Origin: Promethearchaeota archaeon | GTDB taxonomy: Archaea; Asgardarchaeota; Lokiarchaeia; Sigyniarchaeales; SOKP01 | DNA: 64,000 nt | Reading direction: 5' to 3' | Assembly: GCA_008080735.1 (NCBI GenBank) | Contig: SHMW01000001.1 | Span: forward strand, 53,037 to 117,036 | The notes under the pieces: model-generated | Databases searched by the model: none | What the model was told of the DNA's origin: nothing | Seen by the model: only the letters and a program-made list of their open reading frames with translations | Made by a program: the position numbers and the translations under genes | Shown here: positions 43,981 through 52,357 of the stretch, piece after piece | Numbering within the stretch: the first letter of the stretch is position 1 | Layout of the letters: every line of letters begins with the position of its first letter

Positions 43981-44874
43981 CTAAATTAAATTGGAGATTA
44001 TCTTCTGGAGCTCTTTATACCGTGAACGGAGAGTTACCTCGGTCACTCCCACGATATTGGAAATCTCCTTTTGCGAAACCTTCTTGTTCTTCAATTTTGA
44101 GACCAAATAGATCGCGCCCGCACATAATCCTTTTGGGTCCTTACCGCAAATCGGGAATTGCTTCATAAAACTTCTTAAAATTTTGATGGAGTTCTTCTCG
44201 ATGTCGATTGAGAGCCCTAAATCCGCGCAATATCTGGGAATTAGAGAAATTGGGTCAATGTTCGGTGATTTTAAGTGGAGCTCTCGGACCAAAATCTTGT
44301 AGCATTTCTTTACAATGTTATCACTGATAGATGCTTCATCCAAGATCTCTTGTAAAGTAATTGGAACGCGCTCCTCTTTACATTTATAGTATGCGCATGC
44401 TGCAATCATCCCATTAATGGATCTGCCCCGTAATAGGTTTTTTTTATAGACCTTTTTATAGAGTTTGACCGCCGCCTTTTTCACACGCTCGGGAAAATTT
44501 AAGTTACTACCGATACGCTTTAATTCGGTAATCGCAATTAACATATTACGCTTTTCCCACGATAAATGCGTGTTCCATTTCGCCGCGCGGCGTAAGTCGG
44601 GATTCTTGATTTTTGAACGATCAATAACCGTAGATAAGCCGATATCGGGCATTAAGACGGAAATCGGACACCCTGTACGTTCCTTCTTGTCTTTTTCCCG
44701 CTTCGTATATGCCCTGATACCGCTGTGGCCAATATCAAGTGAGCGCTCGCCTACGACCAGTCCACATTGCTTGCAGACTGTGTCCCCGCTCTCATCTATT
44801 GAGATGATACTTCCCCCGCATTCCGGACATAGATTTGATAGATCATAGTTCGATACATCATGTGTTTCAACCAT
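43981..44874 (-). CDS. tfb: Transcription initiation factor B (TFB/TFIIB)
   Basis: A 297-residue TFB that recruits RNA polymerase to TBP-bound promoters. It has the N-terminal zinc ribbon (CPECGG, CKQCG), the B-reader segment (around RAYTKREKDKKERTGCPISV, then DIGLSTVID) and two cyclin repeats (SWEKRNMLIAITELKRIGSN to VPITLQEILDEASIS; IDPISLIPRYCADLGLSID to KVSQKEISNIVGVTEVTLRS). The region upstream is a large non-coding gap. It converges on L2 and is the probable housekeeping TFB, though paralogues may exist elsewhere. Confidence 0.95.
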   Translation of the reverse strand: MVETHDVSNYDLSNLCPECGGSIISIDESGDTVCKQCGLVVGERSLDIGHSGIRAYTKREKDKKERTGCPISVLMPDIGLSTVIDRSKIKNPDLRRAAKWNTHLSWEKRNMLIAITELKRIGSNLNFPERVKKAAVKLYKKVYKKNLLRGRSINGMIAACAYYKCKEERVPITLQEILDEASISDNIVKKCYKILVRELHLKSPNIDPISLIPRYCADLGLSIDIEKNSIKILRSFMKQFPICGKDPKGLCAGAIYLVSKLKNKKVSQKEISNIVGVTEVTLRSRYKELQKIISNLI

Positions 44875-45187
44875 TTTTGTGTACCCCTTAACTGGTATTA
44901 GAAAAATCGTCTCTTCTTTATTTTTTTACCAAAAAGTTCTTTTTTATAACCAAAAAAACTTTTTGTGTTATATTCACTATATGATAATTACATATTTAAA
45001 TCTTTTTGTTGTAAAAACTCAGATCGACAAAAATGTTTTGTTATCACATCTACGTGTAAAATTCGGATGTTTTATAAAAATGCTCTGGCTTTATTTTTGT
45101 TTTTGCATAAGTAGAGGGTGAGAGCGGATGAATGTAAAATTGGGTATATGAGCGAGAGAGATCCCAGATATATGTGATATGAAGTAG

Positions 45188-45319
45188 ATGTCAAGAGACA
45201 TTATTATTCTCATGTTTCGTGAGCATTTGAAGACAGAAAGGTTTTTGAGATTATTCATAGAAAGTCATCCAATTTTTGTACAAAAAGCGATCATCAACGA
45301 ATCAGAATTTACGGGATAA
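45188..45319 (+). CDS. Possible small protein or gene remnant (43 aa)
   Basis: An ATG at 45188 opens 43 codons: MSRDIIILMFREHLKTERFL, RLFIESHPIFVQKAIINESE and FTG. An in-frame stop lies directly upstream. The composition looks protein-like (amphipathic helix followed by ESHPIFVQKAI), but no homologue is recognised and no clear ribosome-binding site is seen. It may be the end piece of a decayed gene. Confidence 0.25.
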   Translation: MSRDIIILMFREHLKTERFLRLFIESHPIFVQKAIINESEFTG

Positions 45320-45499
45320 GACGGATATATCACAATTTTATATGAAGAAATCCAGATTAGGAAGGAGGGAGTGTGATCTGATAGAATCCACTTTTGCACA
45401 CAAAACGATCATATCCTTCTAAAATCTCTTTGTTTTTTAGATTATTCTTATGCTTAGCTTTGGTTCAAGTTTAGGTCGGAACCCCTAATTTTTGGGTTT

Positions 45500-45508
45500 T
45501 TATATAAA
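45500..45508 (+). promoter_or_regulatory. TATA-box-like element in the long intergenic region
   Basis: TTATATAAA preceded by a T/G-rich stretch resembles an archaeal TATA box, with a predicted start near 45530. It could drive the weak open frame at 45570 or a non-coding RNA. Confidence 0.35.
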
Positions 45509-45569
45509 TTAAAGGCATAATAAAGGTTTATGCAGAGCCCCAATTGGATAGACCCTTAGAATAACCAAA

Positions 45570-45776
45570 GTGTCTAATTCTAAACTCCGCCATTCCCTTT
45601 TTGATGATTTGACCGCAGACCAAATTTTCCATAATATTTACATATATTTTGTTTTAATTCATGTAAGGTTGTATATCTTCTGTTGTATCAAGCAAATTTT
45701 GGGTTATTTCGATATACATCAAGTTGAGATGGCTCATCAGGTTGGGGAGTCGCCGAATTTTATTTCCGTTAAGTAA
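45570..45776 (+). CDS. Doubtful small open frame (68 aa)
   Basis: From the GTG at 45570 a 68-residue frame reads SNSKLRHSLFDDLTADQIFH, a hydrophobic, cysteine-containing middle (LYIFCCIKQILGYF) and VEMAHQVGESPNFISVK. The TATA-like word at 45500 would support transcription, but no family is recognised and the composition is mixed. It is either a small real gene or noise. Confidence 0.25.
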   Translation: MSNSKLRHSLFDDLTADQIFHNIYIYFVLIHVRLYIFCCIKQILGYFDIHQVEMAHQVGESPNFISVK

Positions 45777-46155
45777 TATTTCGTATAAGCTCGGAAGACC
45801 TTCAATTGATCTAATCTCACTTATTCTATTTGCGTTTAGAGTAAGAAATTAATTGTTTTATTTTTATCTAATTAATTATTTAGAATGGTATCCAGGTAAC
45901 GATGGCGGTACAAGTTCCCAAGAAAGATATTATCCGAAATACTAAGGCTATAGAATTATGTTAAATGAGCATCTAAGAAAGCTTTTTGCACTATGCTTTG
46001 GGGTGATTTTTCCTAATTCATTTAAGATCTATTCTATGGGTTAAATTTTGTCAAATCTGGGAAAAACCAAAAAAAACTATCTCCATGTCATAGCAAAAAC
46101 TTATTTTCTCGACAGTAATATTTATCTATCAACGAAATTCAAGTGCGATAGCTTT

Positions 46156-47013
46156 ATGCTGATTTGGATACTTGACAGTGAATCTGGCGTCAAACTCTTA
46201 TATGCATCTTTGAGGGATGTTAAAATCGATAGTGACATTTCTTCGGGATTTTTAACTGTATTTCGGCAATTTTTTATGGTCGAATTTCGAGATGAGATTG
46301 AATCCATCGAATTAGGTGGCTTGCGATGGATCTATATCATTGAGACTAGCCATAAACTCTTATTCATCGCCGCCGATAACAAACACAATTCCACTAAAGT
46401 AATGAGAAATCGTTTAAAAGTGATTAAGAATGCATTTATTAAGGAATATGCTCATGTATGGAATAAGCGAAACCATAGCTGGGACGGGGATATAACCATA
46501 TTTACCCCTTTCCTGGACATAATAAGAAATTATTATGCACAATGGGAAAAAGTAGAATCCCTTATACCTCTTGCCGATTTTTTCGACATTTTAGGTATTT
46601 TTCAGAATATCTTCATTACTCTACGCAACATAATCGAAGAGAGGATGTATTCAAAATCACGGCAAAATATCTTTCACAAAGTCGAAAAATCAGTGGAGGA
46701 AATAAATAGTTCTGAAAGATTCCAAAATAAACACGAATTAAAACATATCTCTTATTCTACTGAGGAATGGATTACAATAGTGGATTCAAATCTAATAGAT
46801 TCTGATAAAGAATTAGTCATCGAATATTTAAAATCAATTCTGTCTATTTTTATAACCAGTATTGAATCTGAAAAAGGAACAAGTAAATGCTTGAAATATT
46901 TTCATGAAGAAGGTATTTATCCCTATCTTATAAATAAGGTGGACTTATTGAGAGATCTCAACTTAGATATGTTCCTATTGAATCAATTCCTCTTCATAAA
47001 ATCGGAAAAATAG
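46156..47013 (+). CDS. Longin-like domain protein, paralogue of the 411-1136 product
   Basis: Read from the ATG at 46156 (285 residues), because the homologous protein begins at the equivalent strand (MLIWILDSESG versus MIHNVYIIDQKTG); a TTG at 46048 would add 36 unrelated residues. The longin-like part (residues 1-130) has SGFLTVFRQFFMVEF, a strand ending LRWIYIIE, LLFIAADNKHNS and SWDGDITIF. The C-terminal half is helical and differs from the winged helix of the paralogue. Longin proteins usually serve small GTPases or membrane trafficking in eukaryotes; the role here is unknown. Confidence 0.6.
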   Translation: MLIWILDSESGVKLLYASLRDVKIDSDISSGFLTVFRQFFMVEFRDEIESIELGGLRWIYIIETSHKLLFIAADNKHNSTKVMRNRLKVIKNAFIKEYAHVWNKRNHSWDGDITIFTPFLDIIRNYYAQWEKVESLIPLADFFDILGIFQNIFITLRNIIEERMYSKSRQNIFHKVEKSVEEINSSERFQNKHELKHISYSTEEWITIVDSNLIDSDKELVIEYLKSILSIFITSIESEKGTSKCLKYFHEEGIYPYLINKVDLLRDLNLDMFLLNQFLFIKSEK

Positions 47014-47117
47014 ACTTGATTTTAAAAATTCTAAAATTCTGAAATTTTGAAATTCAGAAAAATTGGACAGCGGGTCTATTTAAATAGTAGCAAAATTAGT
47101 CCTTATTATAGAAAAAT

Positions 47118-47636
47118 ATGAGCGGCATAGCATCATTTTTTCTCGGGGGAATACTATTTGTAAGTTTAGTTGCAGTTATTTATTACATAATCCAACTTTA
47201 TTGGAGGAAAATTAGAGAGAAATATACTCCACAGCGCGCAACCTCCTTTAGATGTCTTGATGGGCATATAACCCGGTCAAAAGCAGAATTGATTATTGAT
47301 AATCATCTGACTCGGCTAAATATCAAGCATGAATATGAGGATATGATTAGGATTGCCGGACATACCATTAAATATGACTGGTATCTGCCAGATCATGATA
47401 TTTATATAGAATATTGGGGCTATTTTGGGAAAGATTATTTTTCAAGGAAGCGAGAAAAACTCAAGCTATACCAAAAAGGAGGTTTAAATTTAATCTCAAT
47501 AGAAGATTGGATGCTTGAGGATATTTACACTCATCTGGAGGAAAAATTAACTAAAATCATCTCCCTCGAGACCTTAACTCTAATCACGAAATTTTGTCCT
47601 AATTGCGGTGAGAATCTAGACGATAGGTTTATATAA
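47118..47636 (+). CDS. Membrane-anchored PD-(D/E)XK nuclease-like protein with C-terminal zinc knuckle
   Basis: A 172-residue protein. Residues 5-28 are a transmembrane helix followed by basic residues. Residues 55-135 resemble a restriction-endonuclease fold of the Vsr/DUF559 type: SKAELIIDNHLTRLNIKHEY (first Glu), IKYDWYLPDHDIYIEYWGYF (Asp and Glu of the D-(x)n-E-x-W/K site) and KLKLYQKGGLNLISIEDW. The C-terminus ends with a single CPNCGENLD knuckle. An active nuclease tied to the membrane is unusual; alternatively the site is inactive and the fold is a binding module. The gene stands alone, upstream of the two receiver-protein genes. Confidence 0.65.
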   Translation: MSGIASFFLGGILFVSLVAVIYYIIQLYWRKIREKYTPQRATSFRCLDGHITRSKAELIIDNHLTRLNIKHEYEDMIRIAGHTIKYDWYLPDHDIYIEYWGYFGKDYFSRKREKLKLYQKGGLNLISIEDWMLEDIYTHLEEKLTKIISLETLTLITKFCPNCGENLDDRFI

Positions 47637-47900
47637 TACCGGTTTTCAGGAAAATAACCTCTTTTCAAGGGAATTATACTAATATGATTAATCTAAAATA
47701 ATTTATTCAAATGATTAATCTTTTTTTTGTGTAAAAAATTATCGGGAATAAAATTTTTATTTTTTATTTATTTCCGATGTGCATAAATTTAAATTAAACC
47801 ATTTTTATTATAAAGACACTAGGTACGACGATGAACTTGTGGTAAAAAAAATAAAAAACCTAAATACCCTCTTATGAAATAATATCCTTGGGAACCTTTT

Positions 47901-48833
47901 ATGAAAAAACGAGATAACGAATCTATTGAGGAATATATACAACGCTTAGAAAATGCGCCAAAGATAGAAAAAACAAAAGAGATGATTGACTATGAGAAGG
48001 AAACAGGAAAGTATGCAATTTGGCGTGGGGTAGTTACAGAAGGGTTTAAACGATGGCTACGGGGAGAAAAAATATATGACCGTAATAAAGAACGGATTTC
48101 GCTTTATGTGTCAGAAGAGACCAAGGATGAATGGCAAACCTTTCTAGAGGAAAATAATCTCTCTACCCTCTCAAAATTAATCAGAGAAAGTGTCAATAAA
48201 TTTATAGATGATCAATTAACCAATGTGGGCGGGGAATTTTCAAAAATTAATCCTCAAACTGTCTCGAAGATTTCACATGCCTTAAAAGAGCCTCTTACCA
48301 CAATTAAGGGATATGCACAGCTTATTTTAGAAAATTATCAAGAAGAGCTTTCTGATCAAATCAATACCACCATAAAAAATATCTTTGATCAGAGTATTTT
48401 ACTTGAGAATAAAATCATCAAATTCTTAGATAATATTAAAGCACCGAACAATCAATATGATATTCTGCTAATCGAAGATGATTTAGCCACCATTAGATTA
48501 ATAACTTCCTATTTTGAAAGTAAAGGCTATATCTGTAAAGGAGTAGTAAGTGGTTCAAAAGGCTTAGAAGAATTGAAAAATTCCACCCCAAAACTCGTTC
48601 TTTTAGATATTATTTTACCAGATATTAATGGCTATGATATTTGTAAGGAGATCAAACATAATCGTAAATATAGAGATATTCCCGTATATTTTCTAACGGC
48701 TATTGCGGGATCTGAAGTAGAAAAGAATTTGGAAGACACGGAAGCTGACGGCTATATTTTAAAGCCCTTTAATTTCAGCGATTTCAATCAGATTTTCCGT
48801 CTATTAGAGAACAAATCTGAAAATCCAAATTAA
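47901..48833 (+). CDS. RHH-like/DHp/receiver fusion protein A
   Basis: A 310-residue protein with an unusual order of signalling parts. Residues 70-110 (ERISLYVSEETKDEWQTFLE, TLSKLIRESVNKFI) look like a ribbon-helix-helix DNA-binding strand-helix-helix. Residues 120-185 look like a histidine-kinase dimerisation (DHp/HisKA) helix pair with the H-box SHALKEPLTTIKG. No ATPase domain follows. Residues 190-305 are a receiver domain with the acidic pair IEDD, phospho-Asp in LVLLDIILPD and lysine in LKPF. A paralogue lies 328 bases downstream. The kinase that phosphorylates it must be elsewhere. Confidence 0.75.
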   Translation: MKKRDNESIEEYIQRLENAPKIEKTKEMIDYEKETGKYAIWRGVVTEGFKRWLRGEKIYDRNKERISLYVSEETKDEWQTFLEENNLSTLSKLIRESVNKFIDDQLTNVGGEFSKINPQTVSKISHALKEPLTTIKGYAQLILENYQEELSDQINTTIKNIFDQSILLENKIIKFLDNIKAPNNQYDILLIEDDLATIRLITSYFESKGYICKGVVSGSKGLEELKNSTPKLVLLDIILPDINGYDICKEIKHNRKYRDIPVYFLTAIAGSEVEKNLEDTEADGYILKPFNFSDFNQIFRLLENKSENPN

Positions 48834-49161
48834 TATTTGATGTTCATTATTATATTACAAACTTTTATTATTTCATTTCATCTCTAAAATGCGCATATTT
48901 TCACATTATTACAAAATCTTATTAAACATTATTCCTTTTGACAATACCGAGATCCCATATTGACAGAGAATAGCTTATACTTCAAATCCCTTTACAAAAA
49001 GATACCTGAATATTACAACAAAAAATTGGTAAAAAAAAATCCATATCTTTTTAAAAATTACCAAAAACTACATAAAGTACCAATAATATTTAAATATGTA
49101 TCAAAATAGTTAACAATATATCCAAGTGTTGTAAAAAATTTTATCCGATTATAAATAAAAG
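48834..49161. other. Intergenic region between the two receiver-protein genes
   Basis: Very AT-rich (328 bases). TATATT- and TTTAAATATG-like words near 49085-49125 may be the promoter of the downstream gene, whose GTG start sits in AAAAGGTGAGTGTAATT, so the ribosome-binding site and start overlap. I find no open frame or RNA structure. Confidence 0.4.
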
Positions 49162-50142
49162 GTGAGTGTAATTACCGAGCAAAAAAGCACACAAAACCCG
49201 GAAAGAAAGTCGGAAGTTAAAGAAAGCCGTAGAACATTTTCCGAAGACGAGATTGATCAAATCGTCGAAGAACACAATGAGGGAAATGTTTCAAAAGAAA
49301 TTAACAAATTGATGAAGCAATATGAGGATGAAACGGGAAAATACGCGGTTTGGAGAGGTCAAATCACAGAGGGATTTAAAACATACTTAATGGGAGGAAA
49401 GATATATGATAGAGATAAGGAACGTATTTCTCTTTATGTATCTGAAACGACCAAAGACAAGTGGCAACAATTTATTAAGGAGGAAAGTTATTCCACCATC
49501 TCAAAACTTATCAGAGAAAGCGTTAATTATTATATCGATGAGCAGACGAGCGCCATCACTAACGGAAATTTTCGGATGAATATCGAAGCGATTTCGAATA
49601 TCTCTCACGCATTAAAGGAACCGCTAACCACAATAAAAGGTTTTTCTCAGTTGCTCCTTGAAAATAATAAGGATGAGCTACGTCCTGAAGTTCTTTCGAA
49701 AATTGAGAATATATTCGAACAAAGTCTCCTGCTCGAGACGAAGATTAAAAATATTTTGGATGATATTACTGTGGAAGGGTCCAAATACGATATTTTACTT
49801 ATCGAAGATGATTTAGCTACCATTCGCTTATTAACCAGTTATTTTGAGAGTAAAGGTTTTACCTGTAAAGGCGTTATAAGCGGAACAAAGGGTATTGAGG
49901 AACTAAAACACGCGCAACCCAAATTAATTCTATTAGATATTATTCTGCCTGATTTAAGTGGATATGACCTATGCAAGATGATTAAATCTGATAAAAAATT
50001 ACACGACATTCCCGTATATCTGTTGACGGCGATTCCAGGCTCTGAAGTACAGAAAAAATTGAATGATATCAAGGCAGACGGCTATATTTTAAAACCATTT
50101 GACTTTTCAGACTTCAAACCGCTGTTCAAATATTTAAATTGA
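49162..50142 (+). CDS. RHH-like/DHp/receiver fusion protein B
   Basis: A 326-residue close paralogue of the preceding protein, starting at the GTG at 49162. The same parts appear in order: EDETGKYAVWRGQITEGFK (shared N-terminal block), RHH-like ERISLYVSETTKDKWQQF, H-box SHALKEPLTTIKGFSQLL, and the receiver with LIEDDLATIRLLTSYFESKG, LILLDIILPDLSGYD and GYILKPFDFSDF. Conservation is highest in the receiver. No HATPase domain is present. The duplication argues for a two-member regulatory family with separate DNA targets or heterodimers. Confidence 0.75.
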   Translation: MSVITEQKSTQNPERKSEVKESRRTFSEDEIDQIVEEHNEGNVSKEINKLMKQYEDETGKYAVWRGQITEGFKTYLMGGKIYDRDKERISLYVSETTKDKWQQFIKEESYSTISKLIRESVNYYIDEQTSAITNGNFRMNIEAISNISHALKEPLTTIKGFSQLLLENNKDELRPEVLSKIENIFEQSLLLETKIKNILDDITVEGSKYDILLIEDDLATIRLLTSYFESKGFTCKGVISGTKGIEELKHAQPKLILLDIILPDLSGYDLCKMIKSDKKLHDIPVYLLTAIPGSEVQKKLNDIKADGYILKPFDFSDFKPLFKYLN

Positions 50143-50210
50143 TTAAAATCAAGATAACTCAATAGGTTTATCTTGTGCGGTTTATTTTAGTCTATTTTAT
50201 TAATAATGAG

Positions 50211-50284
50211 CGGGCCATGTGGGATTCGAACCCACGACCGACAGGTTAAGAGCCTGCTGCGCTACCTGACTGCGCTAATGGCCC
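50211..50284 (-). tRNA. tRNA-Lys (CTT), intron-free
   Basis: Minus-strand cloverleaf: acceptor GGGCCAT paired with ATGGCCC, D-stem GCGC/GCGC, anticodon stem GCAGG/CCTGT around loop CTCTTAA (anticodon CTT), T-arm GTGGG/CCCAC with TTCGAAT, discriminator G. No intron and no encoded CCA. It ends 69 bases downstream of the receiver-protein B stop, on the opposite strand. Confidence 0.93.
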
Positions 50285-50470
50285 AAGATTAATTCGCTTT
50301 AGAGCCTAAGAAACGATCCACGATTCTAACTTCTATATTGATAAATTCATACTTAAATAATAATTTTTCCAATAAACCACCTCATTATCAGATCTAAGAG
50401 TATTTTCCGAAAGAAATATTTAAGATTTGTTTAAAGTTTATTTAAAAACGCAAAAAATAATGAAACAGAA

Positions 50471-50575
50471 TGGCGCAGGTGGAGGGATTCGAACCCCCGA
50501 ACGCTAACGCGCACTGGCTTACTTGGCTTTTTAAGCACTCAAGGCCAGCGCCTTACCAGGCTAGACTACACCTGC
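50471..50575 (-). tRNA. tRNA-Ser (TGA) with an 18-nt canonical BHB intron
   Basis: Type II tRNA on the minus strand, CCA encoded. Acceptor GCAGGTG pairs with CACCTGC; discriminator G and a long variable arm indicate serine. Anticodon stem CTGGC/GCCAG encloses loop C-T-TGA-G, the 18-nt intron (50520-50537), then A. The intron sits at the canonical 37/38 site: CTTG pairs with CAAG, bulges are AG^T and TA^A cut after the second base, and GCTT/AAGC forms the inner helix. Leu (GAG) is excluded by the G discriminator and by loop register. Confidence 0.9.
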
Positions 50576-50696
50576 TTGATAGAGATATATCAATCCAAAC
50601 TGTAATTGCTATGTTTTATTAAAAAAAAATACATGTACCTATATTATTTTTACGATTAATCCTTCTCGAGCATAATTTACCATTTTTTTCGCAGAA

Positions 50697-51500
50697 AGTC
50701 ATGTCCTTTAGGGTAGGGATGAAGGCGTGTAAAAATCATTAAACTCAAGCAGTGATATCCTTTTTATCCAATCTAAGGTAATAATTCCATAATGGAATAT
50801 GCTATTGCCGCCTTTGACATGGTTGCGTCTGAATTCTTAGTAGGGGAGGAAAAGACCTTTTCGAACCCTCGGTTTTATCGCTCCTGAGAGGTAACCCTTA
50901 AAGACTACATCGAAGGGTTTCTCGTAAGAAAAAAGGCTCACGAAACCGCGACAAAGCACGACTTCGGTTAGCCCGCCTGTATGAGAAGATAGCCAATCAA
51001 AAGCGTGATTGGACTCATAAAATCACCCTTCAGCTTGCAGATACCTTCGATGCCGTCATTTTGGAGGATCTCAACATAAAGGGCATGCATCAATTCAATG
51101 GTGGCCTCTCAAAATGGCTGACACTCGACTTTTCGTGGCATCAATTCAAAACCATCCAACAATAAAGCTTGAATGGCGTGGCAAACCCTATCAAGAAGTA
51201 GACCGCTTTTTTCCCTCAAGCAAGCTCTGCTCTGTTTGCGGCTATACAAATGAGGACTTCTTTACACGATCGTGAATGGACGTGTCCCGAATGTGGCACG
51301 CATCATCACTGAGATAAGAACGCCTCGGTCGATATTTAGAAAGAAAGAATACGTTTCTTACAAGAAAGAGGTATCCCCGTCATTTAATGACCTATCGTAG
51401 GGACTACGGGAAGTTACGCTTGTGGAGATCGTGTAAGATACCATTTAGGTGCAGTGGTCAAGGAAACAAGAATCCCGCTCCTTTAGGGGCTGGTAATTCA
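50697..51500 (+). mobile_element. Decayed IS200/IS605-type element (tnpB-only)
   Basis: A remnant between tRNA-Ser and the JAMM gene. The left side has TCCTTTAGGGTAGGGATGAA (50704-50723) and the right side CCCGCTCCTTTAGGGGCTGG (51474-51493), both resembling the CTTTAG-type hairpin ends and omega-RNA scaffold of IS605-family elements. The body is a broken tnpB (see next entry). No tnpA was found. GC content is higher than in surrounding non-coding DNA, fitting imported origin. Confidence 0.6.
50829..51486 (+). pseudogene. tnpB: tnpB (RNA-guided nuclease of IS605-type) pseudogene
   Basis: Translation in shifting frames gives classic TnpB segments: KTFSNPRFYRS, LYEKIANQKRDWTHKITLQL, VILEDLNIKGM (RuvC Glu), PSSKLCSVCGY (first zinc knuckle), REWTCPECGTHHH then a TGA, D, KNAS (RuvC Asp region), and the C-terminal VGTTGSYACGDRV to KETRIPLL before the TAG at 51484. 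At least several stop codons (TGA near 50885, TAA near 51163, TGA at 51310) and frameshifts interrupt it. The first roughly 200 codons are missing, so it is inactive. The 3' end overlaps the right-end hairpin as in intact elements. Confidence 0.8.
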
Positions 51501-51712
51501 AATCCTCTATTTCGATCAATGGAGAATGCGAGAGTTAAATATAACCATTTCTAGACCTGAATTGGAACAGCGGTATACCAACTATATCTTAATCTGTTTA
51601 TTTTTCCTATTTCTTTTTCTATTACTTATATATTTCATATCACTAAAAATCTATTTGCTAATATGATAAAATTAAAATTTTTTGTCGAATTCTACCCTAT
51701 AAGTGATTGAGA

Positions 51713-52195
51713 ATGGGAAGCGCCGAGGATTTTCGATATTTAATTCCAGAAAGGATATTTAACGAGATTACTCAGAGGGCAGCAGAAGTATACCCTAAGA
51801 TTGAGCATTATTGGATCTTCGCTGACCGAAAAGAAAACTTTGGGATTGTCAATAAATTCATTGTAAACAAGGACATCAAATCGACAAAGAAACATGTGAA
51901 ACCGCGCAGTTGGATGCGTTATAAGAAATCCAAAATTTATAATATGCGCAAATTTAAAGAAGAGATGGGGGTGGATATAGTATGGCAAGCTCATACCCAT
52001 CCAAGCGGTAGAGAAAAACTCCATGCCATTGATAAACGTATCTTAAAATACCTATCGAACGGAGTAATGATTATCGTTATACCGCCAGCTGAAGATAAAA
52101 ACCAGAAGGCTCATTTAGTCGGCTGGTATTATGACAAACGCTATACAAAGAAGCCAATTATCGAGAAAATGGTTTTTGAAATCATATCTGAGTGA
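51713..52195 (+). CDS. JAMM/MPN-domain metalloprotease-like protein
   Basis: About 160 residues from the ATG at 51713 (a TTG at 51707 adds two). The zinc site reads AHTHPSGREKLHAIDKR, the JAMM HxHP-x6-S-x2-D motif with His in the usual Ser position; the upstream Glu could be in IFNEITQRA or IEHYW. JAMM enzymes remove ubiquitin-like tags; Asgard archaea carry ubiquitin systems, but no ubiquitin or E1/E2 gene is in this window. The Ser-to-His change may alter the oxyanion site. It could be an active deubiquitinase-like enzyme or an MPN scaffold. Confidence 0.7.
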   Translation: MGSAEDFRYLIPERIFNEITQRAAEVYPKIEHYWIFADRKENFGIVNKFIVNKDIKSTKKHVKPRSWMRYKKSKIYNMRKFKEEMGVDIVWQAHTHPSGREKLHAIDKRILKYLSNGVMIIVIPPAEDKNQKAHLVGWYYDKRYTKKPIIEKMVFEIISE

Positions 52196-52357
52196 ATAGG
52201 CCTAACACTTTTTCTTTTATTTCCTTTTTAAAATCAGCAATCCAAGGGTCAAATAGAAATAGGATTAATAAGGAATGACACTGAATCTTATAATAAACTA
52301 TTAAAATTTTAGAATGTTATGATCTTTATAGTAAGGAAAAGTAAAACCTCCTTACAC

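Larger units (their letters stand above)
44875..46155. other. Long intergenic region with only weak small open frames
   Basis: About 1.28 kb between TFB and the longin gene. It holds two weak coding candidates (45188-45319 and 45570-45776, listed separately), a TATA-like word at 45500-45508, and an imperfect duplication: the 45268-45294 segment (TCCAATTTTTGTACAAAAAG then CGATCAT) resembles 45389-45414 (TCCACTTTTGCACACAAAAC then GATCAT). It could hold an ncRNA or be the remains of a decayed gene. I see no tRNA, CRISPR or transposase similarity. Confidence 0.5.

Noticed and set aside
45268..45414. Direct-repeat pair TCCAATTTTTGTAC... / TCCACTTTTGCAC...
   Set aside because: The match is imperfect and limited to two copies in AT-rich DNA, so it is not called as a repeat feature.
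46048..46155. Upstream TTG extension of the longin-like gene
   Set aside because: The paralogue starts at the strand corresponding to ATG 46156, and the extension has no counterpart.
50471..50575. tRNA-Leu (GAG) instead of tRNA-Ser (TGA)
   Set aside because: The five-base anticodon stem sets U33 one base earlier, giving TGA, and the discriminator is G (serine) rather than A (leucine).
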